Below, piece after piece: positions 43,500 to 54,627 of a DNA stretch of 64,000 nucleotides. The stretch is taken from assembly GCA_037157565.1 (NCBI GenBank), contig JAZHRO010000039.1, forward strand, positions 41,354,001 through 41,418,000. The letters are read 5' to 3'. Position 1 is the stretch's first letter. Each line of letters starts with the position of its first letter. The notes beneath the pieces are model-generated. The model did not search any database, had not been told where the DNA came from, and worked only from the letters and a program-made list of their open reading frames with translations. The DNA comes from Thalassia testudinum (Eukaryota > Streptophyta > Magnoliopsida > Alismatales > Hydrocharitaceae). The position numbers were made by a program, and so were the translations under genes.

Positions 43500-44545
43500 A
43501 GAGATGTTTTACAAGAATGGTTGAATAGCAATGGAGAACCCTCGCTTGATAAAAATGATGGTCCCGATCTTGAGATAGTAGAAAAAATGGGTGCAAATGT
43601 ATCTGAATTTGTGCACAGTAGATTTGGTAAAAGAGTTATCCGTGACCTTAAAACTAAAGAGAGTCTAGAGGAAGATTCGCCAACTTCAGGAGAAACAAAA
43701 ATGATGATAATGATAGAGATGATGATGCAGTGATGTTGAAGAGCCAGAGCCATAGGCAAAAAGTAATAGAGATGAGAGATATTATCATCAAGGTCCTAGT
43801 AGAGAGGATGCCTAACATGAATACATGCAAAGATATGCAAATATACTTGGAGATCTCATGCCAGGTCCACCTTGTGACTATGATGCAGGGACATGGTATG
43901 CGTATGGCTCAGGCCATTCTATGATGCCCATCGATGATTTAAGTTCATAGTTGGGATCCCTTAATCTGGCGGCATAATTAATCTTTGGATGTGGCCCTGG
44001 ATCATCATCGAGTTACTATGGTGGTTACAGATTTCGTTACACCAACTCTTAATACCAACCTTAAGATGAAGCGCAAAGTTCATCTCACTATTTCCCCAGC
44101 TATGCCAACCCTCCATGTTATTATGGTTCCTCCTTTGGATATGATGGTCACTATCAAAGTGACACTACCTAAAGTGATCTTGCAAGTTATAGGATATTTC
44201 CTGAGTATTTTATACCCCAAGGTCTTCAACCATTTTCTTAGTCACCTTCCTACTTTGCTGTACAACTTCCTCCCCAACCACCATGGAGTTTATCGACAAG
44301 ACAACGTGAACTTTCTGAATCTTCAGGTTTTACATTGTAACAAGATGGTTCTATCAGGTCTAGAGATTCAAGAGGATATCGAGATGAGTCTACTTAGGGT
44401 TGATCTAGAAGTAAAACTAGGAGTAGCTACTTTGATAGTTATAATTGGTATCTACGTCTTGGAATACTTTACTGTAGTGATAAAAGACTATCAACGATAC
44501 ATCAATGAATATAATACTCGATACAACTACATGGCGTGGAAGCCC
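43500..44545 (+). pseudogene. Tyr/Ser/Pro-rich transposase tail
   Basis: In the transposase frame: MPIDDLSS, SSSSYYGGY, YYGSSFGYDGHYQSD, then PQPPWSLSTRQRELSESSGF and RGYRDESTLG. It matches the tail kept in the 26409-28085 copy, confirming that both derive from one gene. A shifted frame is also open for 218 codons (43985-44641) but reads as a shadow of the YYG codons. Confidence 0.65.
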
Positions 44546-44559
44546 TATTGTGAGAAAGG

Positions 44560-45105
44560 TTGCGAAAATTGGTCTACGCGGTTAATTAATTGTTCGATTA
44601 ATCGTATGCGATCAAGGATGGAAACATATATTAGTATTTGAGCCTATAATCGCACGGGTCGATTAATCGGCTGATTATTTAATCTATTGATTAATCGTCT
44701 GATCGAATAGTCGCAGTTTGATTTTTTTGTCTTGACCGGTACACCAAAAAGAAAAAGAACCCCAACCCACTTCTTCATCCCATTCCCTCTAAATTCGAAT
44801 CCTAATGAAATCCTAAATCTGCACGTCTCCAATTCTCCTCAATCCTCCATCACCACTGCCCATCCTATCGCTTGTTTGGTTTCCTTGGGAGAATATGTAT
44901 GTCAAAAAAATAATGCTAATATATATGTGTATATTTTCAATTTATATATATATATATGTATATATGATGTGTATAATAGTATTTATAATTATATTTGAAT
45001 ATTTAAAAATACTTAACCGATTAATCCCTGATTAATCACCTGTGTACCGTATACTCTTTAGTTGGTGACATCATCGATTGAATACCGATTATCAATTTTT
45101 GTAAT
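44560..45105. mobile_element. small GATTAATCG-rich element inside the hAT
   Basis: Comparison with the 26409-28085 copy shows extra DNA here. Its edges read AGGTTGCGAAAATTGGTC and, as complement of the right, CATTACAAAAATTGATA, imperfect inverted repeats. Subterminal GATTAATCG words occur about seven times at the two sides (44580-44710 and 45018-45045). A TA-rich microsatellite is at 44940-44965. The 8-bp flanks could not be matched. Confidence 0.55.
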
Positions 45106-45699
45106 GTTGACTGAGTATGTTAAAGTATTACAAATGGAGGAAGAAAATTAGAAGAGGTATTGAATTGGGTCGAAGTTCAACATGGTATTGATGTTGTGGC
45201 ATTGGTTGATGCTTGATGTGGTCTACTAGCTCTATTTATATATATATTTTTTTGATGAGTAGTATTGCTTTGAATATTTTCAATTAATATTATGTTATAT
45301 ACATTTTCTTTTTAATACATGACTTTGTCGATATGTAAGTAGCGCGTTTCTATTATGTTTTCATTTAAAATTTATTATTTGAGTCTTTTAGGCATTTTTT
45401 TACGCATGTAATAATTAAAATGTTAATTTTCATCAAATTTGTAAAATTTTTGAAAATTTTGGACATTTTTGATTGATTTCCCTAAAATTCATCAATATCA
45501 GTGATATATCCTCAACATGTCCCATGTTCAACTTGTCGATACAACATTGATATCGACATTTAAAACCTTACCTACGATGCTTTGATTTTTGGGTCATTGA
45601 TGGTTTGATGAACTGATTTTTATTTCTAGATCATAGATTAGATGATTAGCTGATTGATTGGATGAAGTAGTCTTGTGTGTGGTTATTAGATTGGTTTGG

Positions 45700-46560
45700 C
45701 TGAAGGCAGATGGCGTCTTCAAGTTCTTCAGAGGTGACATTAGACTTCGTATCGGAGATGAGGACCTATAAGAGTCCCTTTTTTTTGGTCCTATAGTCAA
45801 GTTAGATGAGACCAACTATCCATAATAGTCATAAACCTTTCTCATGATGATGAGAGGTCATGATAAGGAGTACATTCTCCTTTAGCTAGAACCACAGGAG
45901 AAGATAGACAAGAATGCTATGTGGAATAAGGATAACGTCATGGTTTGTGCTTGAACATAAATTGCGTCTCTCCATGAATAGGTGATGAGATCATGTACTA
46001 TTGGGCAGTGAAAGGAGTGCAGGGCAATTTGTGTGATACTTGTTCTCATGAGAAGAACTTGAGTCGAGTTTTTCAAATTTACCATGAGCTCTCAGCTTCG
46101 CTAGGAGGGTCGTTAGTTACAGTACTATTCTGCTATGAAGTGCCTTGAGAAGTACAATGCATGCAGACTAGTTTGCACTTGTACTACTTAAGAGTATAGG
46201 AGGGAGGTTGTTGTCTTGCAGTTTCTTTTTAACCTTGGGTTAAAATTTTCTGCTATTTTCTCCCAGCTACTTACCTTATCGGAGCTGCCTTACCTAAGGA
46301 AGCGTACAACAAATTGAGTCAGATTGCCTTTGCCTAGCCTTCTACCGAGGTTACAGGATAGACCTCTGCTCTTGCTGCCACTTTTGAACAGGGTAGAGGA
46401 GCTCCTACATCATGAGGTAGAGGTCATGGTCATGCATCGAGTGGGAGAGGATGTTCCTCGTGCCCGTTTTTTGGTAGGCCTGGACACATTGAGTCCACTT
46501 GCTGGACCAAGCATGGTCGCCCACCTACACCCACAGCCAATTAGGTAGTTGCAGTTTTTG
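45700..46560 (+). pseudogene. gag pseudogene of element G
   Basis: ESLFFGPIVKLDETNYP is followed by TFLMMMRGHDKEYILL, close to gag of element H (same lineage). Later text includes a glycine-rich RGRGHGHASSGRG and a zinc knuckle CPFFGRPGHIESTCWTKHG near 46458-46512 (C-x2-C altered to CPFF). Several stops occur. Confidence 0.78.
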
Positions 46561-46729
46561 AGGCATCCAGTGGTATTATTTCCAGAGTAGAGTTTGATGA
46601 GCTATTTCAGCGTATCTGTCAGTTGACTTAAGACCCCTTCACTACACTTGAGACATCCTCCTTGGCCTCCTCTTCAGGTATTGCATCAGCTGTTCTCTCC
46701 CATGTTGATGATTAGTTATACATATATTG

Positions 46730-47160
46730 GTTAGTTGATTCTGGAGCTTAACGCCATTTGAGTGGAGATTAGCATTGCTTTAGTCCTCTTAGTCGTGTTG
46801 CATCGGGCAGGATAGTGCAAGTTACAGATTGAAGACATTCCTAGGTAGTAGGACAGGATGAGGTGTCTATTACCCTTACAATAAGACTGCCTGATGTTTT
46901 ATTTATGCTAAATTTCCCAATGAATTTACTTTTTGTCAGTATAATTATCAAGGAATTAAATTGTAGAGTTATTTTTGATGCCCAAACTTGTGTTTTTCAA
47001 GACAAATTGGCAGAGAGGATGATTGGTGGTGATCATGAAAAGAGGGGTGTCTATCGTCTTGTCCACACTTCATGTCGCTGTTTGCCATGGGGGAGTCTCC
47101 TTTGCTACTGGAAGTTCATTATAGTGGCACCTCTGCCTTGGACATCTTCCTCTGGATAGA
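46730..47160 (+). pseudogene. protease/GAG-pre region of element G
   Basis: YWLVDSGA carries the aspartic protease motif at about 46733-46750 and is followed by a stop. Then LPDVLFMLNFPMNLLFVSII, VIFDAQTCVFQD and HEKRGVYRL read as in copia proteases and the following GAG-pre domain. Confidence 0.75.
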
Positions 47161-47164
47161 CTTA

Positions 47165-48160
47165 GATGTGCTATTCCTCATATCGATCATGTTGTGTTCA
47201 CTTGTGATGCTTGTCTGCTAGACAGGCACCACTGTACCTCCTATCCAACTAGTCATAGTCCTGGTCTACAGAATTGTTTCAGCTTCTTCATATGGACGTG
47301 TAGGGCCCTAGTTGTATTCCTGATTGGCAGGGTTACCGTTATTATCTCGTTATCGTAGATGATTTTTCCTATTTGTTGTGGGTATTCTTGTTAAAGAATA
47401 AGTCTGATGTTAGCATTATTATTGAGCATTTTGTTTTGGAAATAATCTTCTATTAAAATTGTGAGATCTAATAATGTTCTTGAATTTTGTACTAGGAAAT
47501 TATCTCACTTTTATAAATCCATGAGATTGTGCATCATACCATTTACCCTCATACCTCTCAGTAGAATGGGGTGGTTGAGAAGAAGCATAGATATTGGATG
47601 TGGCTCGTACTCTCTTGATTGATCATAGTGTTCCCTCATTATATTCGGGTGATGCAGTCCTTATTGCTTGTTATTTGATTAGTAGGATGTGGAATTTTGT
47701 TCTTCATGAGCAAATACCCTGGCAAATTTTGCATCATGATACTGAGCTCTTCCCTATGCCTTGTGGTTTTGGGTGTGTTGCTTTTATGCATCTCACCTCT
47801 CCTGGTTGGGATAAACACACTCTTAGGGTTGTTAGGTGTGTCTTTTTGGGGTATTCTAGGACTCAGAAAGAGTATCGATGTTATAATCTCATCTCTGACA
47901 GATATTATGTTCGCACCGATATCACTTTTCATGAGTCTATTCCTTATTTTTCTATTACTGGGCATGATATTTTTCTTGAGGCCACTGTGGCACCTATACC
48001 TATTCCACCTACCCCTTTAGAAGCTATTCTGATCACGGATTCTGTGCTTGCTCTGAGTGACTCTGTAAAGTTCCATGTTCCTCCTATTACTTATAGGCTC
48101 TCAATTAGTTACAGGCAGCACCCCTTTTCTCCTTTGGTGTCACCATCGCCCTTAGGATAG
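47165..48160 (+). pseudogene. integrase of element G
   Basis: Pieces in order are DACL/RHHCTSYPT, DVGP/SCIPDWQGY, LVIVDDFSYLLWVFL, NGVVEKKHRYW-like text around 47560, and the open frame 47594-48160. That frame contains CFLISRM-type helix text and VRCVFLGYSRTQKEYRCYN. The first part is fragmented by frameshifts; the C-terminal half stays open for 188 codons. Confidence 0.8.
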
Positions 48161-48414
48161 GTGAGTTCTAGTGATTTATTGACTACCGATGTGTTGCTTA
48201 GCTCTTTTGATATAGATCAGGCTGTGGATGCTAGCCACTTAGAGTAGGTGCAGGATGTGGTATCGGATGATCTTGACATTTCAATTGCTATTCGAAAGGC
48301 TCCTTGCAGTTGTGCTTGATATTTAGTTATTGGGACCCTATCTACAGAGGGCCTAGGGATTGCCTTTCAGGCATTTTCTATTGCACTGTCAGCCATAAAG
48401 ATTCCATCCACTTA

Positions 48415-48624
48415 CCTGTAGACCATGCTCGATCCTAAGTGGCATCAGACCATTGAGGATGAGATGGTTGCTCTTTGTTCCTGTGGTACTTGGGAGCTTA
48501 CTCCACTGCCAGAGGGTGCAACAATTGTTGGGTGTAGATAGGTATTTATTAAGTACAACCTAGGTGAGTTAGTTGCTAGACACAAGGCTTGTCTTGTTGT
48601 AAAGGGGTTCATGCAGACATATGG
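48415..48624 (+). pseudogene. reverse transcriptase start of element G (before element H)
   Basis: LDPKWHQTIEDEMVAL, GTWELTPLPEGA and KACLVVKGFMQTYG are the usual copia RT start. Reading stops at the left edge of element H and resumes with LISVAVQRDWP after 55343. About ten family residues between are not present on either side. Confidence 0.82.
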
Positions 48625-48661
48625 GATTGAAGGAAATAAGCAACTTAGTTTATTCTCAAAC

Positions 48662-49359
48662 CAAGGCTGTCAAAGGCGAGAGGTGCTAAAAGGCAAGGGG
48701 GGACCAAAATGGCCGAGGTGCTAGGCGCTTGCCTGAGAAAAATGAGGCACTAATACACACACACACATGCAGCCATACATATACACACAGTAACCAAAAT
48801 ATGGTATGTTATGGTTACATATATATAATATGCAAGATATATAAGTGATTATACAAACAAGCGCAATGCACATACATATGCACATTGATATATATTATAA
48901 GTGTGCATATAATTTCGTACATTTACATATATACATATGTAAATGTACAAATTATATTTATATGCTATACTTATGCACATGCACACGTGTATGTACATAT
49001 ACATTCGTATGTATAAGTTGATATGTACGTACATACATACACAAACATACAAGATATGCGTGTGTGTACATATCTATGCATCTGTGCATATACATACACA
49101 TAGATGTGTGTGTAACTAAGAGAGAGTACCCAATAGTTAGGTGAAAGGAAATTAAAACCTTTAAAAGTATTTAAAAAAATGAAAAATCAGCAAACTTGGT
49201 TTAGGCACTCGCCTGAGGTGCCTAGCGCCTTGGCCCAGGCGCTTGCCTAGGTAGTGCCCTAGGCAAATCAGGTGAGGCGAGCCTTGTCTAGGTGTTAGGG
49301 CCTCGCTTCGCCTCAACCTGGCGCTTAGGCGTGCTTAGGTGAGCACCTTGGTAGCATTG
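48662..49359. mobile_element. hAT-type element rich in GCGCTTGCCTAGG, in the 3' LTR of H
   Basis: 698 bp flanked by perfect TCTCAAAC duplications (48654-48661 and 49360-49367). Ends are CAAGGCTGTCAAAGG and, as complement of the right, CAATGCTACCAAGG. Subterminal zones repeat AGGCGCTTGCCT, TGCCTAGCGCC and GGCGAGCC words. The middle (48750-49110) is a CA/TA/TG-rich stretch with a long hairpin. No coding capacity. Confidence 0.9.
48908..48956. repeat. hairpin with 22-bp arms
   Basis: GTACATTTACATAT and ATATGTAAATGTAC pair perfectly around ATAC. The outer TATAATTT and AAATTATA extend the stem with one bulged C. It lies at the centre of the 698-bp element. Confidence 0.85.
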
Positions 49360-49499
49360 TCTCAAACTTTACCTCTCTTCATGTAGAGAGAGAGGTGGGA
49401 AAAATAAATACAACCCCAACACAATCTAATAAATGACAACAAAGGACTCTGCAAAATAATAATAACAAATAGTCGAAGGGACTCGACACTCCTAAAGCT

Positions 49500-50345
49500 G
49501 GAGCATAGGTATTAATCATGCTTAGCTTAGAACAGTAGACATCAAATGATGAGCGAGCAGAAAGCTTGGTGAAAATATATGTTGTTTAATCATTTGAAGA
49601 AACTTGAGTGGTGTAAAGAAGTCCTCTCTGTAGCAAGTCACGTGTGTAGTGACAATTAACTTCCACGTGTTTGGTCCTCTCATGAAACATGGGGTTGTTG
49701 GTAATAAAGTTGGTAGCCCTGTTGTCACACCTCATCTCCATAAGACCATCCACCTATACATGCAGATCTATTAGAAGCGATCTCATCCACATCATTTCTG
49801 TTATAGTCTAGGCCATGGTGCTGTATTCTAACTCAACACTAGATTTGGAGACTACGACCTGCTTTTTACTCTTCCACGTCGCTAGGTTCCCAGCAACATA
49901 AGTGCATAAGCCTATGGTGGTTTTCCTATAAGCTAAACGCCCTATATCATCAGCCTTTGAATACTAGGTATTTTCTTCAGGTATCTTAGCACCATCATTG
50001 TAGCATCTTAGCGTTGCTTGTTTGGCTTATCTATAAACTGACTCAACTTTTCCATTGCAAGTGAGATATCTAGCCTATGATAATCAAGTAGAGAAGCTTG
50101 CCTACCAGCTGCTTGTTCTACTTGTTCGCGATCTTTGCCTCTTTGTCGTACAAGCGTGCCTTGGGATCTATCAGAATATTTGCTAGTTTGACACCCAACA
50201 TACCTGTCTTTTTCAAGACATCAAGTGCATACTTCCTCTGGGATAGCACTATGACTCTCTTACTGCGTGCAACCTCTATCTCAAGGAAGTATCTCAAAGG
50301 CCTAAGGTTCTTTGTAACAAACTAATTTGCTATGCACTACATCTC
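49500..50345 (-). pseudogene. RNase H and end of RT, element H
   Basis: Reads RYFLEIEVARSK, SQRKYALDVLKK, LGVKLANILIDP, KLSQFIDKPN and LRYLKK. It ends with [15 protein letters not shown] text near 49680 and a terminal [10 protein letters not shown]. Many stops are present; catalytic acidic residues are only partly recognisable. Confidence 0.78.
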
Positions 50346-50357
50346 AATTATGCTTGT

Positions 50358-51381
50358 TGTGGGCTGCTTAGAGGAGAGGAGTATCTGGTGGGGAAGGTCC
50401 TAAGATCTTGCTATGGGGGACTGCCTAACTAGGGTCTCCTGGCTTTGCCTCCTCAAGGAGCTTCCCACTTCCTCAGAGGCTTGTCTCTAGTGGCGTCAAA
50501 AGTCCAATCTTTTTTTACCCAAGTGTTGGGGTCGGGCAAGACGTTTAGATTCTGGACAGATGACTGGACAAGGCTCGGGATTTTGGTAGAGCGCTTCCCC
50601 AGGCTTGCAGAATTGGTAGTTGACAGAGGAGCCTTGGTGGCGAAGGTCTGGGACGGCGTGTGGTGTCCCTTGTTCTCGGGCAGTTTGTCGGATCAGAGGC
50701 TTGGGGAGATGCAGGTGCTACTGTAGGAGTTGGAAGGGTTTCAGCCACAGGTTGGCGCAGACTCTTTTGGGTGGGAGGAAGGTGTTTTCTCGATGCAGGA
50801 TGCATATAGGAGGCTTGGAGGTTCGGGCATGCTTGGGGACATTGACTTGGCTAGAGACTATAAGCAGCCCTGGGAGGCTTCTTGTCCCCTGAAGGTGAAG
50901 GTGTTTGCTTGGCTCCTTAGGAGACGAAGGTATGACCAGGAAGTTGAGGGTGTGATGGGTCCAGGATTCGGAGAGGTCATGCCCGCTATGTGGTCAGGCA
51001 GAGGAAGATATCGATCATATGTTCTTTACGTGTCTGACGGTGATGCAGGTCTGGGAGCGGATTGAGGATCGGTGGTGGGCTCATGACTCATTCACCACTT
51101 TTGGAGATCTTTCAGGTGTGGAGGAGCCGACATTGGGTGCAACGTGTTTCGGTTGAAGAGAGCAGGCTCGGCCGTTGGTGGTTGTCTGGGTTGTTTGGTT
51201 GGGTAGGAATGCTGTTGTGTTTAGGAGGCAGCGCCTGTATGTGAAAAATGTTGTTGGGTCTGCTTTGTCCTTTATCTCGGGGTGGAGTTCTTGCTTGTAA
51301 TGTGAGTCTTGTACTTAATGTGATTAATACATTTTTGGGTTGTATTTAAAGGATAACCACCCTTTCCTCTTTCAAAAAAAG
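50358..51381 (+). mobile_element. 5'-truncated LINE 3' fragment inside element H
   Basis: Flanked by AATTATGCTTGT (50346-50357) and AATAATGCTTGT (51382-51393), a 12-bp target duplication with one mismatch, and ends in an A7 run. It encodes the LINE C-terminus: FRFWTDDWTRLGILVERFP, RDYKQPWEASCPLKVKVFAW, then the zinc-finger text CPLCGQAEEDIDHMFFTC and a final WLGRNAVVFR-like segment. These are zf-RVT features of L1-type ORF2. Frames shift several times. Opposite in strand to H. Confidence 0.92.
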
Positions 51382-51393
51382 AATAATGCTTGT

Positions 51394-51960
51394 GTCATCA
51401 CTTGTGACGACCACCCCTTATCTTCCTAACAAACAAAGAATGGTCAGATGATGATCTCTAGAAACCAGTAGCCTCAACCACTTGAGAGATCTTGTGCAAC
51501 CAAGCTTTTGGACTTCGCCTTAGGCTATAATAGCTTTCTTTAATTTGCACATGGACTCCCCCTGACTCTTGTATCTTAGGGGTTGTTGCATGCATACCTC
51601 CTTCTGTAAATCTCCATAGAGAAAAGCATTCTTCATGTCAAGCTGATGAAGTTGCCAATCTTGCTGAATTGCCATGGAAACCAGAATCCATACTATAGAG
51701 AGCCAAGCCACTGATGAGAATGTGTCAAAGAACTTCACCCTATATGTCTTGGCGAATCCTTTGGCAACAAGTTTGGCCTTGTACCTGGCAATCGGCCCAT
51801 TTGGGTTGTATTTGAGTGCCAACACCTATCTACAGCCAACTACTACAGCATCCTCTAGTAAAGGTGTAATCTCTTATGCACCATGTGAAATAAGAGTAGC
51901 CATCTCATCCTCCATGGCTTGGCTTCATTTTGGATTAAGCATGGCCTGTTGGTAGGTGAC
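51394..51960 (-). pseudogene. reverse transcriptase, N-terminal half, element H
   Basis: MLNPKWSQAMEDEMA and GCR.VLALKYNPNGPIARYK are followed by [34 protein letters not shown] (catalytic Asp), CMQQPLRYKSQGES and CKLKKAI. A 101-codon frame (51520-51825) is open. The YVDD segment is lost or obscured at the LINE insertion. Confidence 0.85.
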
Positions 51961-52199
51961 AGGAATTGGGGTGGTAGAAAGAGCATGGTAGAAACTCCCA
52001 AAGGTAGACCCTAGTCCCTCACTAGATAGATTGCCTATAATTGGATATCTGGTACAACTCGGGGTGCCTTTTGACTGCTATTTGGAAGGTTAAGATCATC
52101 TGGCAGATCCTCTTGTACTAACTCAGAGGCAGAGATATCCACACTTGGACATGTAGCATTACAATTAGGTATGGTATTGATAGTATGCAAGCTATCTGT

Positions 52200-53300
52200 G
52201 CTCACCTAAATTAGGGAAGATGGTGTTAGTGAAGAAGGGGGCATATACAAAGTAGTATAAGGATGCGTATAGGTAATAAGAGGTTCACAAAACCTCTTAG
52301 ATCCAGTAGTAGCAGGCGGAGGTGCATAGATATGTATTTCCTCTAAGGGAATAAGAGGAATAGGCATGGGAACCTCAGTAGCCTCAGGTGAAAGCACACA
52401 CCCAATGGTGGAAAAATAGGGGATGGACTCTTGAAAGTTTACATTGACACACAAAATGGCGTCCAGTAATAGGATCAAAACACCGATACCCTTGCTAAGT
52501 CCTAGAGTACCCGAAGAAAACACACTTCATTACCCTCAGTGCAAGTTTATCCTCGCTAGGAGTCAGAGCATGAACAAAAGTAATGCACCCAAAGACTCTT
52601 GGTATGATATGAAACAATTCCCCATCAAGATACAACACCTGCTAAGGTATTTGCTCATGGATAGAAGAACTTGGTATCCTATTAATAAAAAAACATCTGG
52701 TCAAAACAACTTCACCTGAATACAAAGAAGGAACACTATGATGTATCAATAGGGTGTGTGCCACATCAAGTGATGGTGCTTCCTCTCAGCAACACCATGT
52801 TGTTGAGAGGAGTGAGCAAATGTATTCTGGTGGATAATACCATGGGATTTGTAAAAAGAATATAAGTGATAAGTACAAAATTCAAGCACATTGTCACAAC
52901 GTATAGTTTTAATAACAAGAGAAAATATGGTTATTTCTAATATAAAGTGCTTAATAATAGAACTTATTTTTCATCAAGAATACCCATGATAATCTGGGAA
53001 ATCATCAATAATAACTAGAAAATAACGATGACCCTGCTGGTCTAGAATCCAAGTCGGGTTCAACACGTCCTTATGAATCAACTGAAACAAAGATGTAGAC
53101 CCAGCACTGTGACTAGAGGGGAAACTGGCACGGTGGTACTTGCCTAGCTAACAAGCATTGCAAGTAATGGAAGTGGTTGGAGAAATGTGAGGTATGACTT
53201 GCCTGAGCATGTCCAAAGAAAGGCGAAGGTGCCACAGAAATGGAGTGCCCAAGGCAACCTTTCTATGACAAGCAACAGTAACTGATGTCTAGCTTAGACG
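52200..53300 (-). pseudogene. integrase of element H
   Basis: Order on the minus strand: CNACYLGKYHRASFPSS, a DVLNPTW... stretch, IIDDFPDYHGY, IIHQNTFAHSSQQHGVAERK (catalytic Glu region), INRIPSSIHEQIPQQ and VMKCVFFGYSRT. It has stops and shifts throughout, with no single frame above 110 codons. Confidence 0.8.
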
Positions 53301-53735
53301 ATAGACTCCCCTTCTTCACGTTCTCCACAAACCGTCCTCCCCGTTAGTTTTCCTTGCAACACATAAGATTGGGCATAAAAAATAGCTCCATAGTTTAACT
53401 CCCTGGTAATACGACTGGGAAATAGCAAACTCATAGGAAAATTAGGTACAAATAAAGCATTAGATAGCCTCAAAGAGGAGGTAACAGGAACCTTCCCTTG
53501 TCCTGTAACTTGGGAGTGCCTCCCATTAGCAACTTGAACAGTTTTCCTTGGTGGTATAGGAATAATCTGTGGAAATGACCTTCGATCTCCACATAGATGG
53601 CGTGAAGCTCGAGAATCTAACAGCCAATCACCACTGTATGGAAGTGCTGAGGAACTAAATCTGTACTTGAAGAAGAAGCATGTGCAGCAGTCTCTGGAGG
53701 TGTAGCTAAGGATTGAGACAACTGAGAGAAGCATT
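53300..53735 (-). pseudogene. protease of element H
   Basis: WLLDSRASRHLCGDRRSFPQ shows the protease site with DSG changed to DSR. TVQVANGRHSQVTGQGKVPV and SNALFVPNFPMSLLF follow. The frame stays open for 146 codons (53294-53734) despite the catalytic change. Confidence 0.82.
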
Positions 53736-53829
53736 GGAGCAAATCATCAAGCTCTACTTGGGATATTGTGTCAGGAGTCTCAGTTAACTCAGAAGCCTGA
53801 TTGGCCATCGAGGGTCGACTATGCTTAGT

Positions 53830-54627
53830 TTAGTAAGTAGCCTCAGTATGTCCTGGTTGACCACAGTAAGTGCAGGGAGGACGACCATGACCCCAGGTGC
53901 ATGGCCACGACCCTAACCACGGGAAGGAGACCTACCACGCCCAAGTGTGGTAGCTAAGGTAGATGTCTGGCTTGTAGTATCAACAATAGGTAACTGAACT
54001 GCAATCTTGCTCACCCTACTGTATGTCTCCTCTAGTGAGGGTAGCTCCGCTAAGGTCAAAATCTGTGACTGTGCAGCGGTAAACTCTGGTTTAAGGACAA
54101 ACAAAAACAACATAACATCTATCTCCTTCCTGTACTCCCTCTAAGATGCGCAAGTACGCATCGATCTACTGGCATTATGTTTCTTTGGTAGACCCTTCAT
54201 GGAAGAATAGTACTGGGCTGGTGATTTCCCCTCCTGATGTAGCTATGTGAGCTCATGAAAGGTCTGGAACACATGAGTAGAATTCTTCTTGTGGGAACAA
54301 GTATTGAAATGTATCTCACATTTCCTTGGCGGTCATGTAGTACATAATCTCGTCACTTATCTTGGGAATAACACAATTCATAATCTAGACACTCACCATT
54401 GCATTATCCTTGTTCCAAGTGGCATTTTTCCCGGTCTTATCTGTAGGCTGTGGGTGAAGCAAGACATGCTCCTTGTCATGACCCCTCGCCGTCATGAGAA
54501 AGGTCTTTGACCACCTAGGGTAGTTGGTTTCATCCAACTTCACCATGGGACCAAAAAACAGGTTCTTATAGGTCCCCGTCTCCATCGTGGATTCCGACAT
54601 CACCTCGAAAGAGGTAAAGGACACCAT
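53830..54627 (-). pseudogene. gag of element H
   Basis: Begins near 54627 with MVSFTSFEVM. It continues KNLFFGPMVKLDETNYPRWS and TFLMTARGHDKEHVLL. TLAELPSLEETYSRVSKI is in the middle, and a zinc knuckle (C-x2-C, then GQPGH) lies near 53845-53885. A stop interrupts after about 80 codons, and a small-residue-rich GRGRSPSRG block precedes the knuckle. Confidence 0.85.

Larger units (their letters stand above)
36437..45570 (+). mobile_element. decayed autonomous hAT transposon, ATATCG family
   Basis: The left end CAAGGAAAGTGATGTCG and right-end complement TAAGGTTTTAAATGTCG match the termini of the two shorter copies. Both carry ATATCG/TCGATATC arrays (36455-36655 and 45485-45560). Flanks CTTATAAC and CCTACGAT agree at 4 of 8 positions, and every mismatch is a transition, as expected for an old, methylation-decayed target duplication. 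Inside are, in order, a BED finger, a ~4-kb insertion, DUF659, the hAT dimerisation domain and a Tyr/Ser-rich tail. It sits in the leader of copia G. Confidence 0.82.
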
